Origin: an uncultured Candidatus Saccharibacteria bacterium
Lineage (GTDB): Bacteria; Patescibacteriota; Saccharimonadia; Saccharimonadales; Saccharimonadaceae
NCBI GenBank assembly: GCA_937902525.1
Contig: CALEKV010000179.1
Coordinates: 1-5,645 of the forward strand
DNA length: 5,645 nt
Direction of reading: 5' to 3'
Both the position numbers and the translations under genes were made by a program. A model generated the notes under the pieces. That model made no database searches and had not been told where the DNA came from. It was given only the letters and a program-made list of their open reading frames with translations. Positions 1 to 4,620 of the stretch are shown piece by piece (positions within the stretch are counted from its first letter, which is position 1; every line of letters starts with the position of its first letter).

Positions 1-1
1 A

Positions 2-241
2 GAGAATTATGCAACCGCTCAGAGACGAAAGCTTGGTTCAATGCTCAAACAAATGGCGCTAGCGAGCGGTGAGGTTGACGTTTACCCAGTCATTGATCAG
101 CCGCTCCACCTATGGGACGTGGCAGCTGGGCAAGCAATCATCGAAGGGGCTGGCGGTAGTATAAAGCGACCAGATAGCTCTGATATCAATTGGCACGAAA
201 CTACCAATTTTAAAGTCGGCGACTTTATAGCAAAAGCTTAA
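2..241 (+). CDS. Inositol monophosphatase/CysQ-family phosphatase, 3' end only
   Basis: This is the C-terminal part of a metal-dependent phosphatase of the inositol monophosphatase superfamily; the gene begins before the window. The frame is open from base 2 and reads ENYATAQRRKLGSM before the first ATG at 41, which is an internal Met rather than a start. The family's C-terminal signature is clear: WDVAAGQAIIEGAGG, in which the Asp after Trp is a metal ligand. The preceding ALASGEVDVYP matches the 'a-G-aDlYp' strand of CysQ-like members, which hydrolyse 3'-phosphoadenosine 5'-phosphate. The first two metal-site motifs (GDE, DPIDGT) would lie upstream and cannot be seen, so the substrate is open (CysQ-type nucleotidase, inositol monophosphatase or a fructose bisphosphatase relative). 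Its TAA overlaps the stop codon of the convergent kinase gene by 4 bp. Confidence 0.88.
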   Translation, partial: ENYATAQRRKLGSMLKQMALASGEVDVYPVIDQPLHLWDVAAGQAIIEGAGGSIKRPDSSDINWHETTNFKVGDFIAKA

Positions 242-747
242 ATAAGACTTTTGACGGCTTCAAAAATCTCATCTGGTGATTGTCTATAAGAGTCAAATGT
301 ATGGCTGTTACTCGGCTTAAAATACGGAGTCTGTACGGTCTCTTTGAATTCGTCAACCGTGCGTAGCTTACTAATATCCTCTCCTTGTTGCTTCAAGGCT
401 CTTAGTCGTTCATCGTATCGACTTACCAAAATATCTAATGGCGCAACAAGCTCTACATTAATAACCTTTCGGCCAGTTTCTTCGACTTGCAGATAAGTCC
501 GCTCATTTTTTGGTGGCGGTAGCAAGGCGATTATAGGCAACTCTGTTTGAGATACGGAACTCAATGTGTCATACGTTATTTTGGTAGCAACCTCTCGATC
601 ACGCTTCGAATAGAATCCAGAAATTTGCTTTTTTACTACATCATAATCAACGGTATAAGCACGCTCTATATGTTTTTGAAGGGTTTCAGCGAGAGTGGAC
701 TTGCCGGTAGTCATTGCACCAAAAATGTTTATGATGTAGTTATTCAT
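238..747 (-). CDS. Small P-loop (AAA_33-like) kinase, substrate unknown
   Basis: A 169-aa single-domain P-loop protein. The Walker A motif is at residues 10-18 (GAMTTGKST) right after the first beta strand (YIINIF), as in small nucleotide, shikimate and zeta-toxin-like kinases. VDYD (33-36) follows where the Asp that contacts substrate phosphate often sits. ELVAPLDILVSRYDERLRAL (99-118) has the strand-then-R-x-x-x-R pattern of the LID region. The length is normal for a stand-alone kinase and nothing looks truncated. There is no Shine-Dalgarno, but a TATAAT lies 6 nt before the ATG, which supports this start on a leaderless transcript. It converges on the phosphatase gene with a 4-bp overlap. 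The phosphorylated substrate (nucleotide, sugar, antibiotic or nucleotide-sugar) cannot be told from the sequence; no antitoxin partner is adjacent, so a zeta toxin is less likely. Confidence 0.82.
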   Translation of the reverse strand: MNNYIINIFGAMTTGKSTLAETLQKHIERAYTVDYDVVKKQISGFYSKRDREVATKITYDTLSSVSQTELPIIALLPPPKNERTYLQVEETGRKVINVELVAPLDILVSRYDERLRALKQQGEDISKLRTVDEFKETVQTPYFKPSNSHTFDSYRQSPDEIFEAVKSLI

Positions 748-753
748 AAAACA

Positions 754-759
754 ATTATA
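754..759 (-). promoter_or_regulatory. -10 element of a leaderless promoter (kinase gene)
   Basis: Perfect TATAAT on the minus strand, 6 nt before the kinase ATG (747-745). Transcription would then start at or next to the A of the ATG. No convincing -35 is seen, and no Shine-Dalgarno lies between the element and the start. Confidence 0.6.
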
Positions 760-803
760 CAGTAAGTTATTAAACCAAAACCCCTGCGGAGCAGTTCGGT
801 GGG

Positions 804-826
804 TCGGGTCTATGCGTGGCTGGGGA
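804..826. repeat. 23-bp direct repeat, copy 1
   Basis: Exactly repeated at 988-1010, 184 bp away in the same orientation. Read on the minus strand it contains CCCCAGCCA followed by CGCATAGACCCGA, that is, a tRNA(Gln)-like 3' end with encoded CCA plus flanking sequence. Exact short repeats that include a tRNA 3' end are typical att cores of tRNA-targeting integrative elements. Here the pair is too close to hold an element, so it may be a scar or a local duplication. Confidence 0.85.
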
Positions 827-856
827 TGAGGGATTCGGTCACCTTTGGCGACCCCA
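817..856 (-). pseudogene. tRNA(Gln)-like relic lacking the anticodon arm
   Basis: A 40-nt minus-strand stretch begins TGGGGTCGCCAAAGG and ends GAATCCCTCATCCCCAGCCA. E. coli tRNA(Gln) begins UGGGGUAUCGCCAAG and ends ACCCCAGCCA, so both ends match, including discriminator G73 and encoded CCA. Five acceptor pairs (TGGGG/CCCCA) can form. The anticodon arm, variable loop and 5' half of the T-arm are absent, so this cannot be a working tRNA. It may be an internally deleted gene or two tRNA fragments brought together. The 3' end is the firmer half of the call. Confidence 0.45.
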
Positions 857-865
857 CGAGTCAGT

Positions 866-886
866 CAAATGAGCATAGCTCATTTG
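866..886. repeat. Perfect 9-bp palindrome with 3-nt loop
   Basis: Arms CAAATGAGC and GCTCATTTG flank ATA (TAT on the minus strand). There is no T-tract, so it is not a typical terminator. It is part of the structured gene-free block between the kinase and the nuclease. Confidence 0.75.
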
Positions 887-900
887 TGACATCGCCTTGC

Positions 901-920
901 GAACTGCCGTCGGGCAGTTC
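901..920. repeat. Perfect 8-bp palindrome with 4-nt loop
   Basis: Arms GAACTGCC and GGCAGTTC enclose GTCG. The GAACTGC part recurs on the minus strand near 790-797 (GAACTGCTCCGCAG), hinting at repeated hairpin units in this block. Function is unknown; it could be an RNA fold, a protein-binding palindrome or a folded-DNA site. Confidence 0.75.
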
Positions 921-968
921 TCACCCCCGAATGCGCACTCGAGGGTTCGAACCCCGACCACGGCACGC

Positions 969-993
969 AAAAACCCGACCAAAAAGATCGGGT
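969..993 (-). terminator. Rho-independent terminator with no intact upstream gene
   Basis: On the minus strand ACCCGATC and GGTCGGGT form an 8-bp stem around a TTTTT loop, followed at once by a T-run. The stem can extend outward (964-1002, CACGCA with TGCGTG). The imperfect positions are mostly G-U pairs on the minus strand and A-C mismatches on the plus strand, so the RNA is probably minus-sense. Directly upstream on that strand is the 23-bp repeat with its tRNA-like CCCCAGCCA, which suggests the terminator of a tRNA gene whose body is gone. Confidence 0.6.
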
Positions 994-1010
994 CTATGCG
1001 TGGCTGGGGA
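988..1010. repeat. 23-bp direct repeat, copy 2
   Basis: Identical to 804-826. After this copy the sequence diverges (AACGGGAC here, TGAGGGAT at copy 1) and soon becomes coding-like, so its right edge, about 1010, is a plausible junction between the tRNA-derived block and the ORF remnant that follows. Confidence 0.85.
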
Positions 1011-1102
1011 AACGGGACGGGAATATAACTTTTGATGATAGTTTAGACTTCGATATATCCGAGATAGAAAGTGTTTATGAAGACGATGAGGAGAATCAAT
1101 AA
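1010..1102 (+). pseudogene. 3' tail of a disrupted ORF, translationally coupled to the nuclease gene
   Basis: The frame ending in TAA at 1100-1102 reads back through an acidic, coding-like tail (ends SEIESVYEDDEENQ, preceded by FDDSLDFD). No ATG, GTG or TTG start is found in it down to the edge of the 23-bp repeat. The stop overlaps the ATG of the next gene (TAATG), the usual arrangement of coupled operon partners. I read this as the C-terminal end of an upstream partner whose 5' part was replaced by the tRNA-derived segment. The parent protein cannot be identified from about 30 residues. Chance openness of a short frame is the alternative. Confidence 0.45.
1032..1059 (+). promoter_or_regulatory. 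Possible promoter of the Mrr-like gene
   Basis: TTGATG at 1032-1037 and TATATC at 1054-1059 are 16 bp apart on the plus strand, placing a start near 1066, about 36 nt before the ATG. It lies inside the ORF remnant and could be a replacement promoter after loss of the upstream operon. Weak consensus. Confidence 0.3.
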
Positions 1103-1611
1103 TGCGTCGTTCTCCTATGATCTTGCTTCTTGCGGTAGTGCTTGCTGTTACTTACTGGCGATACGCACAGTATGTAATTGCATTTATCGTAATATTTTAC
1201 ATAATGCGGATGCTCGCGATAATCTTTCGGTTCGTGAGTAATATGGTTACGAACCTAAGACTTTCAGACGTAGATACGATGGATGGTCTAGGGTTTGAAA
1301 AGTATATTGCCAATACCCTAAAGAAACAGGGTTATTCAAACGTCACTCTTACGCAGCAGTATGATTACGGAGTCGATATAATCGCCAACAAGGATGGTGT
1401 CCGTTGGGGCATCCAAGTAAAACGGTATTCGGGGCTTGTGAAGGCCGATGCGGCACGCCAAGTCGTTACTGGCCTACGGGTGTATGGCTGTGAACGCGCA
1501 ATGGTAATAACGAATAGCACCTACAGCAGGGTTGCTTTAGAACTTGCGCGTAGTAATGGATGTGAACTGATTGATCGCAGTGGGCTAGCGCACATGATAA
1601 CAAGATTGTAA
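1102..1611 (+). CDS. Membrane-anchored Mrr-like restriction endonuclease family protein
   Basis: A 169-aa protein with two parts. Residues 6-19 and 22-45 are strongly hydrophobic (ILLLAVVLAV; YVIAFIVIFYIM), giving one or two membrane helices near the N-terminus. From residue 59 a Mrr_cat/PD-(D/E)xK fold follows: MDGLGFEKYIANTLKKQGYSN helix, DYGVDII with catalytic Asp92, QVKRYS with Gln105 and Lys107 (the QxK variant of ExK common in this family), a helix with AARQVVTG, the VITNSTYS strand-loop, and a terminal LIDRSGLAHMI. These match stand-alone membrane-tethered Mrr-like proteins, proposed to cut foreign or modified DNA, though many have no tested function. The start is supported by GAGGAG at 1088-1093, 8 nt before the ATG, and by the TAATG overlap with the preceding ORF tail. 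No methyltransferase is next to it, which would fit a type IV-like or housekeeping role. Confidence 0.85.
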   Translation: MRRSPMILLLAVVLAVTYWRYAQYVIAFIVIFYIMRMLAIIFRFVSNMVTNLRLSDVDTMDGLGFEKYIANTLKKQGYSNVTLTQQYDYGVDIIANKDGVRWGIQVKRYSGLVKADAARQVVTGLRVYGCERAMVITNSTYSRVALELARSNGCELIDRSGLAHMITRL

Positions 1612-1613
1612 TT

Positions 1614-1694
1614 ATGATAAATAAACGGACTGGCAATAAACATCTGAGAACTCCAAGATATTTGCTAGATACCTACAATAGTGTTATCGTATAG
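1614..1694 (+). CDS. Possible 26-aa basic small ORF
   Basis: An ATG 2 nt after the nuclease stop opens 26 codons (MINKRTGNKHLRTPRY...) ending at a TAG that overlaps the -10 of the next gene. It is basic and hydrophilic with no recognised family. No clear Shine-Dalgarno precedes it, so only coupling to the nuclease would translate it. It may be chance. Confidence 0.2.
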   Translation: MINKRTGNKHLRTPRYLLDTYNSVIV

Positions 1695-1695
1695 T
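1690..1695 (+). promoter_or_regulatory. -10 element of a leaderless promoter (222-aa gene)
   Basis: TATAGT ends 5 nt before the ATG at 1701, and no Shine-Dalgarno lies in the gap (TAACA). A second -10-like TACAAT occurs about 20 bp upstream. No good -35 is seen for either. Confidence 0.5.
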
Positions 1696-1700
1696 TAACA

Positions 1701-2369
1701 ATGCCTGTGAAAATATCACTTGAAAATTTGAGTCGTGATTTGGCGCATGCTCAGAACTCGGGTGATTTTTTAGTTTGCGATTTTCTTGAGGCAGACGGCA
1801 GTAGCGAATCATGGGTTCGAGCCAACAATCTTGCTCAGCTCGCCATCAACCCAGCGCGTTTTATAAATCAGCAGCCCCCCTTGGGGTCTTTGAGTTTTGG
1901 TGGGAAAATAATCATTCCGCCCAAAATGACAGATACTCCACCCGCCATGGTTCACTTCGGAAGTGAAGTTACCGCAAACGCAGCAATCGGGATGGTAGGA
2001 CTTGATGCAGATGATTATTCTCATGATGTGCATTTCCACCAGCGAGTTGATGCGAGCAGGCTTGGCGAATCAGCGCTGGCTGAGCTTCTTGATGCACATG
2101 ATATCAATGATGCGCCCGTAGCCTTACTGAGCCTTGCAGACGCATATGATGGTGCATGGAAATACGAAGAAGCGCAACAACTATATTTTGCTCATACACT
2201 AAGTCAAATTTTCCCAGACCATCGAGAGATATTATTGCCTAACACTGTAGCTATTTTAAGCGAACATTCTCAAGAAGAGTTACGCGATTATTTTCAAATT
2301 GGACGAGCTGCATGGCGATCTATCATTGCCACTAATGGTAATGATATCGACTTTCACTATAAAGTTTAG
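1701..2369 (+). CDS. Hypothetical protein, 222 aa, TPR-like C-terminal segment
   Basis: I do not recognise this protein. It is soluble-looking, with no signal peptide or membrane helix. Residues 1-60 are mixed alpha/beta (FLVCDFLEADGSSESWVRANNLAQLAINP). Residues 61-100 are rich in Gly, Pro and beta-branched residues (LGSLSFGGKIIIPPKM) and probably form strands. HDVHFHQRVD (109-118) is a His cluster that might bind metal. Residues 136-170 (DAPVALLSLADAYDGAWKYEEAQQLYFAHTLSQI) have the small/aromatic spacing of a TPR-like helix pair, suggesting protein-protein contact. The start is chosen because TATAGT lies 5 nt upstream. It is convergent with the HTH gene, with stops overlapping by 4 bp. Codon choice and composition do not obviously differ from the neighbours. 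Confidence 0.7.
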   Translation: MPVKISLENLSRDLAHAQNSGDFLVCDFLEADGSSESWVRANNLAQLAINPARFINQQPPLGSLSFGGKIIIPPKMTDTPPAMVHFGSEVTANAAIGMVGLDADDYSHDVHFHQRVDASRLGESALAELLDAHDINDAPVALLSLADAYDGAWKYEEAQQLYFAHTLSQIFPDHREILLPNTVAILSEHSQEELRDYFQIGRAAWRSIIATNGNDIDFHYKV

Positions 2370-2584
2370 AATGGGAACAAGTCTGCTGCAGTAGTCTTGA
2401 GTGCTTTGGCAATTCTTTCGTACATATCAATTGAGGGGCGTACTTCACCACGTTCAATTTTTGCGTAGTAATTGGCGCTCATCTTTGCCTTATCGGCTAC
2501 TTGAGCTTGGGTTAAATCGCGTTCGATGCGTATGGCGCGTAAGCGCTTTGCCGTCTTTATGGTAATTGCATCGGAATCTTTCAT
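2366..2584 (-). CDS. XRE-family helix-turn-helix transcriptional regulator
   Basis: A 72-aa protein that is almost only an HTH_3 (Cro/C1-type) domain: TAKRLRAIRIERDLTQAQVADKA, then the recognition helix MSANYYAKIERG (35-46), then PSIDMYERIAKALKTTAADLF, the usual final helices. It should bind an operator as a dimer and repress or activate nearby genes. With no sensor domain it resembles phage Cro, restriction-modification control (C) proteins and antitoxin-like regulators. No toxin-like gene is codirectional and adjacent, so its targets are unknown. The start fits the extended -10 six nt upstream and there is no Shine-Dalgarno. Its stop overlaps the convergent 222-aa gene by 4 bp. Confidence 0.92.
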   Translation of the reverse strand: MKDSDAITIKTAKRLRAIRIERDLTQAQVADKAKMSANYYAKIERGEVRPSIDMYERIAKALKTTAADLFPF

Positions 2585-2590
2585 AACACT

Positions 2591-2599
2591 ATTTTAGCA
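2591..2599 (-). promoter_or_regulatory. Extended -10 of a leaderless promoter (HTH gene)
   Basis: TGCTAAAAT on the minus strand is an extended -10 (TGn plus TAAAAT), ending 6 nt before the ATG (2584-2582). The same spacing as at the kinase gene implies a leaderless mRNA. No clear -35 is seen. Confidence 0.6.
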
Positions 2600-2636
2600 C
2601 TATAAGTCTTTATCTGGGCTGAAAGACAGATTTGAC

Positions 2637-3329
2637 CTATTCCAGCGCTAGATTCACGGCTGCGACAGCATGGACTAGTGTAGTGTCGAATACGGGTATT
2701 GTCACGTCTTCCTGCTTTATTAATAAGCCAATTTCCGTGCAACCCAAGATGACGCCCTGTGCTCCATCTTGGTGTAGTTTTTCTATAATATCAATGAACT
2801 GCTTTTTGGATTCTGTACGGATGTTACCAAGACAAAGCTCATTATATATGACATGATGTATAATCTGACGATCTGCGTCGTCCGGCACGATAACGCCTAA
2901 GCCAAAGTTATCAATCAACCGACCCTTATAAAAATCTTGCTCCATTGTGTATTTCGTACCAAGCAATGCAACTTTTGTCAGCCCCTGAGCTTTGATAGCC
3001 TCTGCCGTCGGGTCCGCAATGTGTAGTAGGGGTATAGCAATAGCTTTTTCAACGTCTTTTGCCATTTTGTGCATCGTATTGGTACAGATGAGTACGAAAT
3101 CCGCACCACCGTTCTCTAGATGCTTCGCAGCATCAATCATCATGTGCGTAGCGGTTTCCCAGTCACCCTTGTGCTGCAACTCCTCAATCTCGGCAAAGTC
3201 TACTGAGTACATCAGACTTTTTGCAGAATGAAGACCGCCCAGACGTCTCTTTGTTTCCTCGTTGATGATGCGGTAATATTCTAGCGATGATTCCCAGCTC
3301 ATACCGCCGATAAGTCCGATTGTCTTCAT
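2637..3329 (-). CDS. ygeA: YgeA/RacX-type broad-specificity amino acid racemase
   Basis: A 230-aa, PLP-independent Asp/Glu racemase superfamily enzyme that interconverts L- and D-amino acids in the cytoplasm with two cysteines as acid/base pair. Both are present: Cys82 in CTNTMHK and Cys197 in GCTEIGLL. The N-terminal IGLIGGMSWESS, GGLHSAKSLMYSVDF, LLHIADPTAEAI, LLGTKYTMEQDFYKGRL and the final IPVFDTT follow the YgeA/RacX subgroup closely rather than glutamate racemase MurI, and the length equals that of E. coli YgeA. Products might serve peptidoglycan editing or D-amino acid use. The start is supported by AAGGAA about 9 nt upstream, lying inside the end of the preceding gene. Only 2 bp separate it from the DUF5680 stop, so the two are cotranscribed and coupled. 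No truncation is seen. Confidence 0.93.
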   Translation of the reverse strand: MKTIGLIGGMSWESSLEYYRIINEETKRRLGGLHSAKSLMYSVDFAEIEELQHKGDWETATHMMIDAAKHLENGGADFVLICTNTMHKMAKDVEKAIAIPLLHIADPTAEAIKAQGLTKVALLGTKYTMEQDFYKGRLIDNFGLGVIVPDDADRQIIHHVIYNELCLGNIRTESKKQFIDIIEKLHQDGAQGVILGCTEIGLLIKQEDVTIPVFDTTLVHAVAAVNLALE

Positions 3330-3331
3330 AT

Positions 3332-3823
3332 CTATTTTTCCTTGTTTTGAGCGTTAAACGTAAAACCATCCACTACGCCACCCATGTATTTGCAGACATG
3401 TGCGAGTGTGCCTTGATAGTATATTTTCTCCTCGCCTTCGAATTCAGACAGATTATAGCTCCATGTGTTCTCATATCGCCAATCTCCGTCCTCGTGTACG
3501 GCTGGACCACGCAGAGGCTCTTCTGGCGTACAAAGGGCAAGAGCCTTTTTGAGAAATCCAAAAACTTCATCTGCACGGTCTTCAAAACCTTCGCCGACAC
3601 GGCCTCTATATTGCATCGCCCAGATCGCTTTGCCATCTTTCGTGATAGATTCCTGTCCCGAAAAAGGGTCGCCACCAAACCAGTAATCTATAAAGAGCCA
3701 CCCGTCCTTTTTAATTATGATTTCGTGTGCTCCGTCGGGCTGCTCGATAACCTTAGTGTTTGCGTCAGCAAAACCTGCTTTGTTCGCTTCGAGCAAAAAT
3801 TCAATCAGTTCTTCTTTTTCCAT
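3332..3823 (-). CDS. DUF5680-family protein
   Basis: A 163-aa soluble protein matching the DUF5680 pattern: an N-terminal helix (EELIEFLLEANKAGFAD), then a strand-rich domain with GWLFIDYWFGGDPFSGQESI, AIWAMQYRGRV, PLRGPAVHEDGDWRYENTW, GEEKIYYQGTLAHVCKYMGG. The family's biochemical function is not known; members turn up alone or fused to HTH domains. The frame extends to a TTG at 3844, but I prefer the ATG at 3823 because AAGAAGGG lies 6 nt before it. It is the first gene of an operon with the racemase 2 bp downstream, so it may act on the same substrate or simply share expression. The DUF number is from memory and a domain search would settle it. Confidence 0.78.
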   Translation of the reverse strand: MEKEELIEFLLEANKAGFADANTKVIEQPDGAHEIIIKKDGWLFIDYWFGGDPFSGQESITKDGKAIWAMQYRGRVGEGFEDRADEVFGFLKKALALCTPEEPLRGPAVHEDGDWRYENTWSYNLSEFEGEEKIYYQGTLAHVCKYMGGVVDGFTFNAQNKEK

Positions 3824-3872
3824 GGTTTTCCCTTCTTGAGACAAGTAAATCTATGTATCAAACACTGTACCC

Positions 3873-3881
3873 ATTGTAGCA
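3873..3881 (-). promoter_or_regulatory. Extended -10 upstream of the DUF5680-racemase operon
   Basis: TGCTACAAT on the minus strand (TGn plus TACAAT) would start transcription near 3866, giving a leader of about 43 nt with room for the Shine-Dalgarno at the ATG. It competes with the promoter-like module inside the repeat at 3925-3951 further upstream. Confidence 0.45.
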
Positions 3882-3910
3882 GGAGTATGGTTAGAATTTA
3901 GACCATCACT

Positions 3911-3993
3911 TCACGTACTACCTCATTGTACGTACCGAGCAAACCCGTCAAGGTCGTTCGTTCACTGGTAAACGTCAGGGGCGCTCCATATTG
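3911..3993. repeat. Long direct repeat, copy 1 (83 bp)
   Basis: Matches 4621-4705 in the same orientation, with the first 50 bp differing at one position and a few differences plus two 1-bp gaps after that. It starts TCACGTACTACCTC and ends GCGCTCCATATTG. It contains an ACGTAC/GTACGT inverted repeat with a 9-nt loop (3913-3933) and the minus-strand promoter-like module. It lies upstream of the DUF5680 operon and directly downstream of the membrane-protein gene. Confidence 0.95.
3925..3951 (-). promoter_or_regulatory. Promoter-like module TTGACG-N15-TACAAT in repeat copy 1
   Basis: Minus-strand TTGACG (3951-3946) and TACAAT (3930-3925), 15 bp apart and followed by GAGG. A start near 3918 would feed the DUF5680-racemase operon. 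The 15-bp spacer is short for a housekeeping sigma promoter, but the same arrangement recurs at 4635-4661 and 5566-5592. Confidence 0.5.
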
Positions 3994-4012
3994 CGGAACA
4001 AATATGTGGCGC
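3981..4012. repeat. 32-bp imperfect palindrome at the end of the membrane gene
   Basis: Arms GCGCTCCATAT and ATATGTGGCGC pair as 4 + 5 bp with two mismatches between, loop about 10 nt. It ends at the base before the membrane-protein stop codon (4013-4015, minus). Half of it is inside repeat copy 1; copy 2 lacks the partner arm. There is no T-run, so it may stabilise a 3' end or block read-through only weakly. Confidence 0.55.
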
Positions 4013-4582
4013 TCAGATTGATAGCGCAAGCAGCAGGAAAGACAGCACTAAAGCTGCTAAGAACGGTATTTCAAAATACAGAAAATACTTTCTGAGTCTT
4101 GGCACCGAAATATAAAGCACGTAGCATAGCAGTGAATAACCTACGGTAAGATACACGACTGCCTGCACTGCCGGCGGAATCTTGATCGAGCTTGAATATA
4201 GTATGGTGGCAAGAAGGAATATAAAGACAATGCCAAGAAGCTGCCCGGCGGCGAAATGTATGTCACGTAGTCGTTTGTTTTTTACGGCATCGGCTGGCGC
4301 CCATGCGATAAGGCATGCTAGCGAAAAAGTCAGTAGAGCCAAGAGTATCGTGTATCCCGGCATCGAATAGGTCGGCATATACCAATAGACAAGGGAAAGA
4401 CAAAATAATCCAGCCAAAGAGGTTATGATAATACCCGCGGCGACGTACAGTATCTTGTGAGACGCGATTGAGCCACTGATTGAGCCATCTTTCCCCTTTG
4501 GTGCAATGATAGCTGCGAGAAAACCGAGAATTGAGACTCCCGCTAGTGAGGCGATTGCAGTAATCTGGTATACATCAGCCAT
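4013..4582 (-). CDS. Multi-pass membrane protein of unknown function
   Basis: A 189-aa (191 from the upstream ATG) integral membrane protein with no family I recognise. Hydrophobic stretches suggest six helices, in numbering from the upstream Met: about 10-29, 47-68, 77-96, 112-131, 138-160 and 172-190. Loops are short; charged patches are KGKDG (31-35), DAVKNKRLRD (99-108) and PRLRKY (163-168), mostly as expected for cytosolic loops. No transporter signature, catalytic motif or signal peptidase site is visible. The frame has ATGs at 4588 and 4582; I prefer 4582 because TATACT ends 7 nt before it and only 1 nt before the other. It ends in TGA. Uniquely here, the gene is bracketed by the two ~84-bp direct repeats, as a movable or deletable unit would be. 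Confidence 0.78.
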   Translation of the reverse strand: MADVYQITAIASLAGVSILGFLAAIIAPKGKDGSISGSIASHKILYVAAGIIITSLAGLFCLSLVYWYMPTYSMPGYTILLALLTFSLACLIAWAPADAVKNKRLRDIHFAAGQLLGIVFIFLLATILYSSSIKIPPAVQAVVYLTVGYSLLCYVLYISVPRLRKYFLYFEIPFLAALVLSFLLLALSI

Positions 4583-4589
4583 TGTCATC

Positions 4590-4595
4590 AGTATA
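4590..4595 (-). promoter_or_regulatory. -10 element just before the membrane-protein start
   Basis: Minus-strand TATACT, 7 nt before the ATG at 4582. This fits the leaderless pattern of the kinase, HTH and 222-aa genes and decides the start. A second possible promoter lies about 45 bp upstream in repeat copy 2. Confidence 0.5.
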
Positions 4596-4620
4596 ATTCA
4601 AACCTGATAAAAACATACCT

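Noticed and set aside
547..765. 72-aa plus-strand frame over the kinase start region
   Set aside because: Antisense to the N-terminal half of the kinase, including the Walker A codons; no independent coding signal.
932..955. T-arm-like stem-loop (minus) that might be the 3' end of an intact tRNA
   Set aside because: The T-stem is good, but the implied acceptor AGTGCGC has no 5' partner at the right distance, and the needed D and anticodon arms are replaced by the terminator hairpin. A plus-strand reading gives a T-stem with two mismatches.
780..1020. tmRNA
   Set aside because: There is no GGGGCUGAUUCUGGAUUCGAC-like 5' end split as expected and no tag-peptide frame; only tRNA fragments are present.
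799..1035. 78-aa plus-strand frame containing GFEPRPRHAKTRP
   Set aside because: Peptides of the GFEPRP type are the usual by-product of translating tRNA T-arm sequence (GGTTCGAACC). The frame runs across hairpins, a terminator and the direct repeats, so it is not a protein gene.
3824..3844. TTG start adding 7 residues to the DUF5680 protein
   Set aside because: The ATG at 3823 has AAGAAGGG 6 nt upstream, while the TTG lacks a Shine-Dalgarno and its extra residues are the Shine-Dalgarno region read as codons.
3320..3901. 193-aa plus-strand frame opposite the DUF5680 gene
   Set aside because: It is antisense to a well-supported gene. Its sequence is Cys/Phe/Arg-rich with no domain pattern, as expected of a shadow frame.
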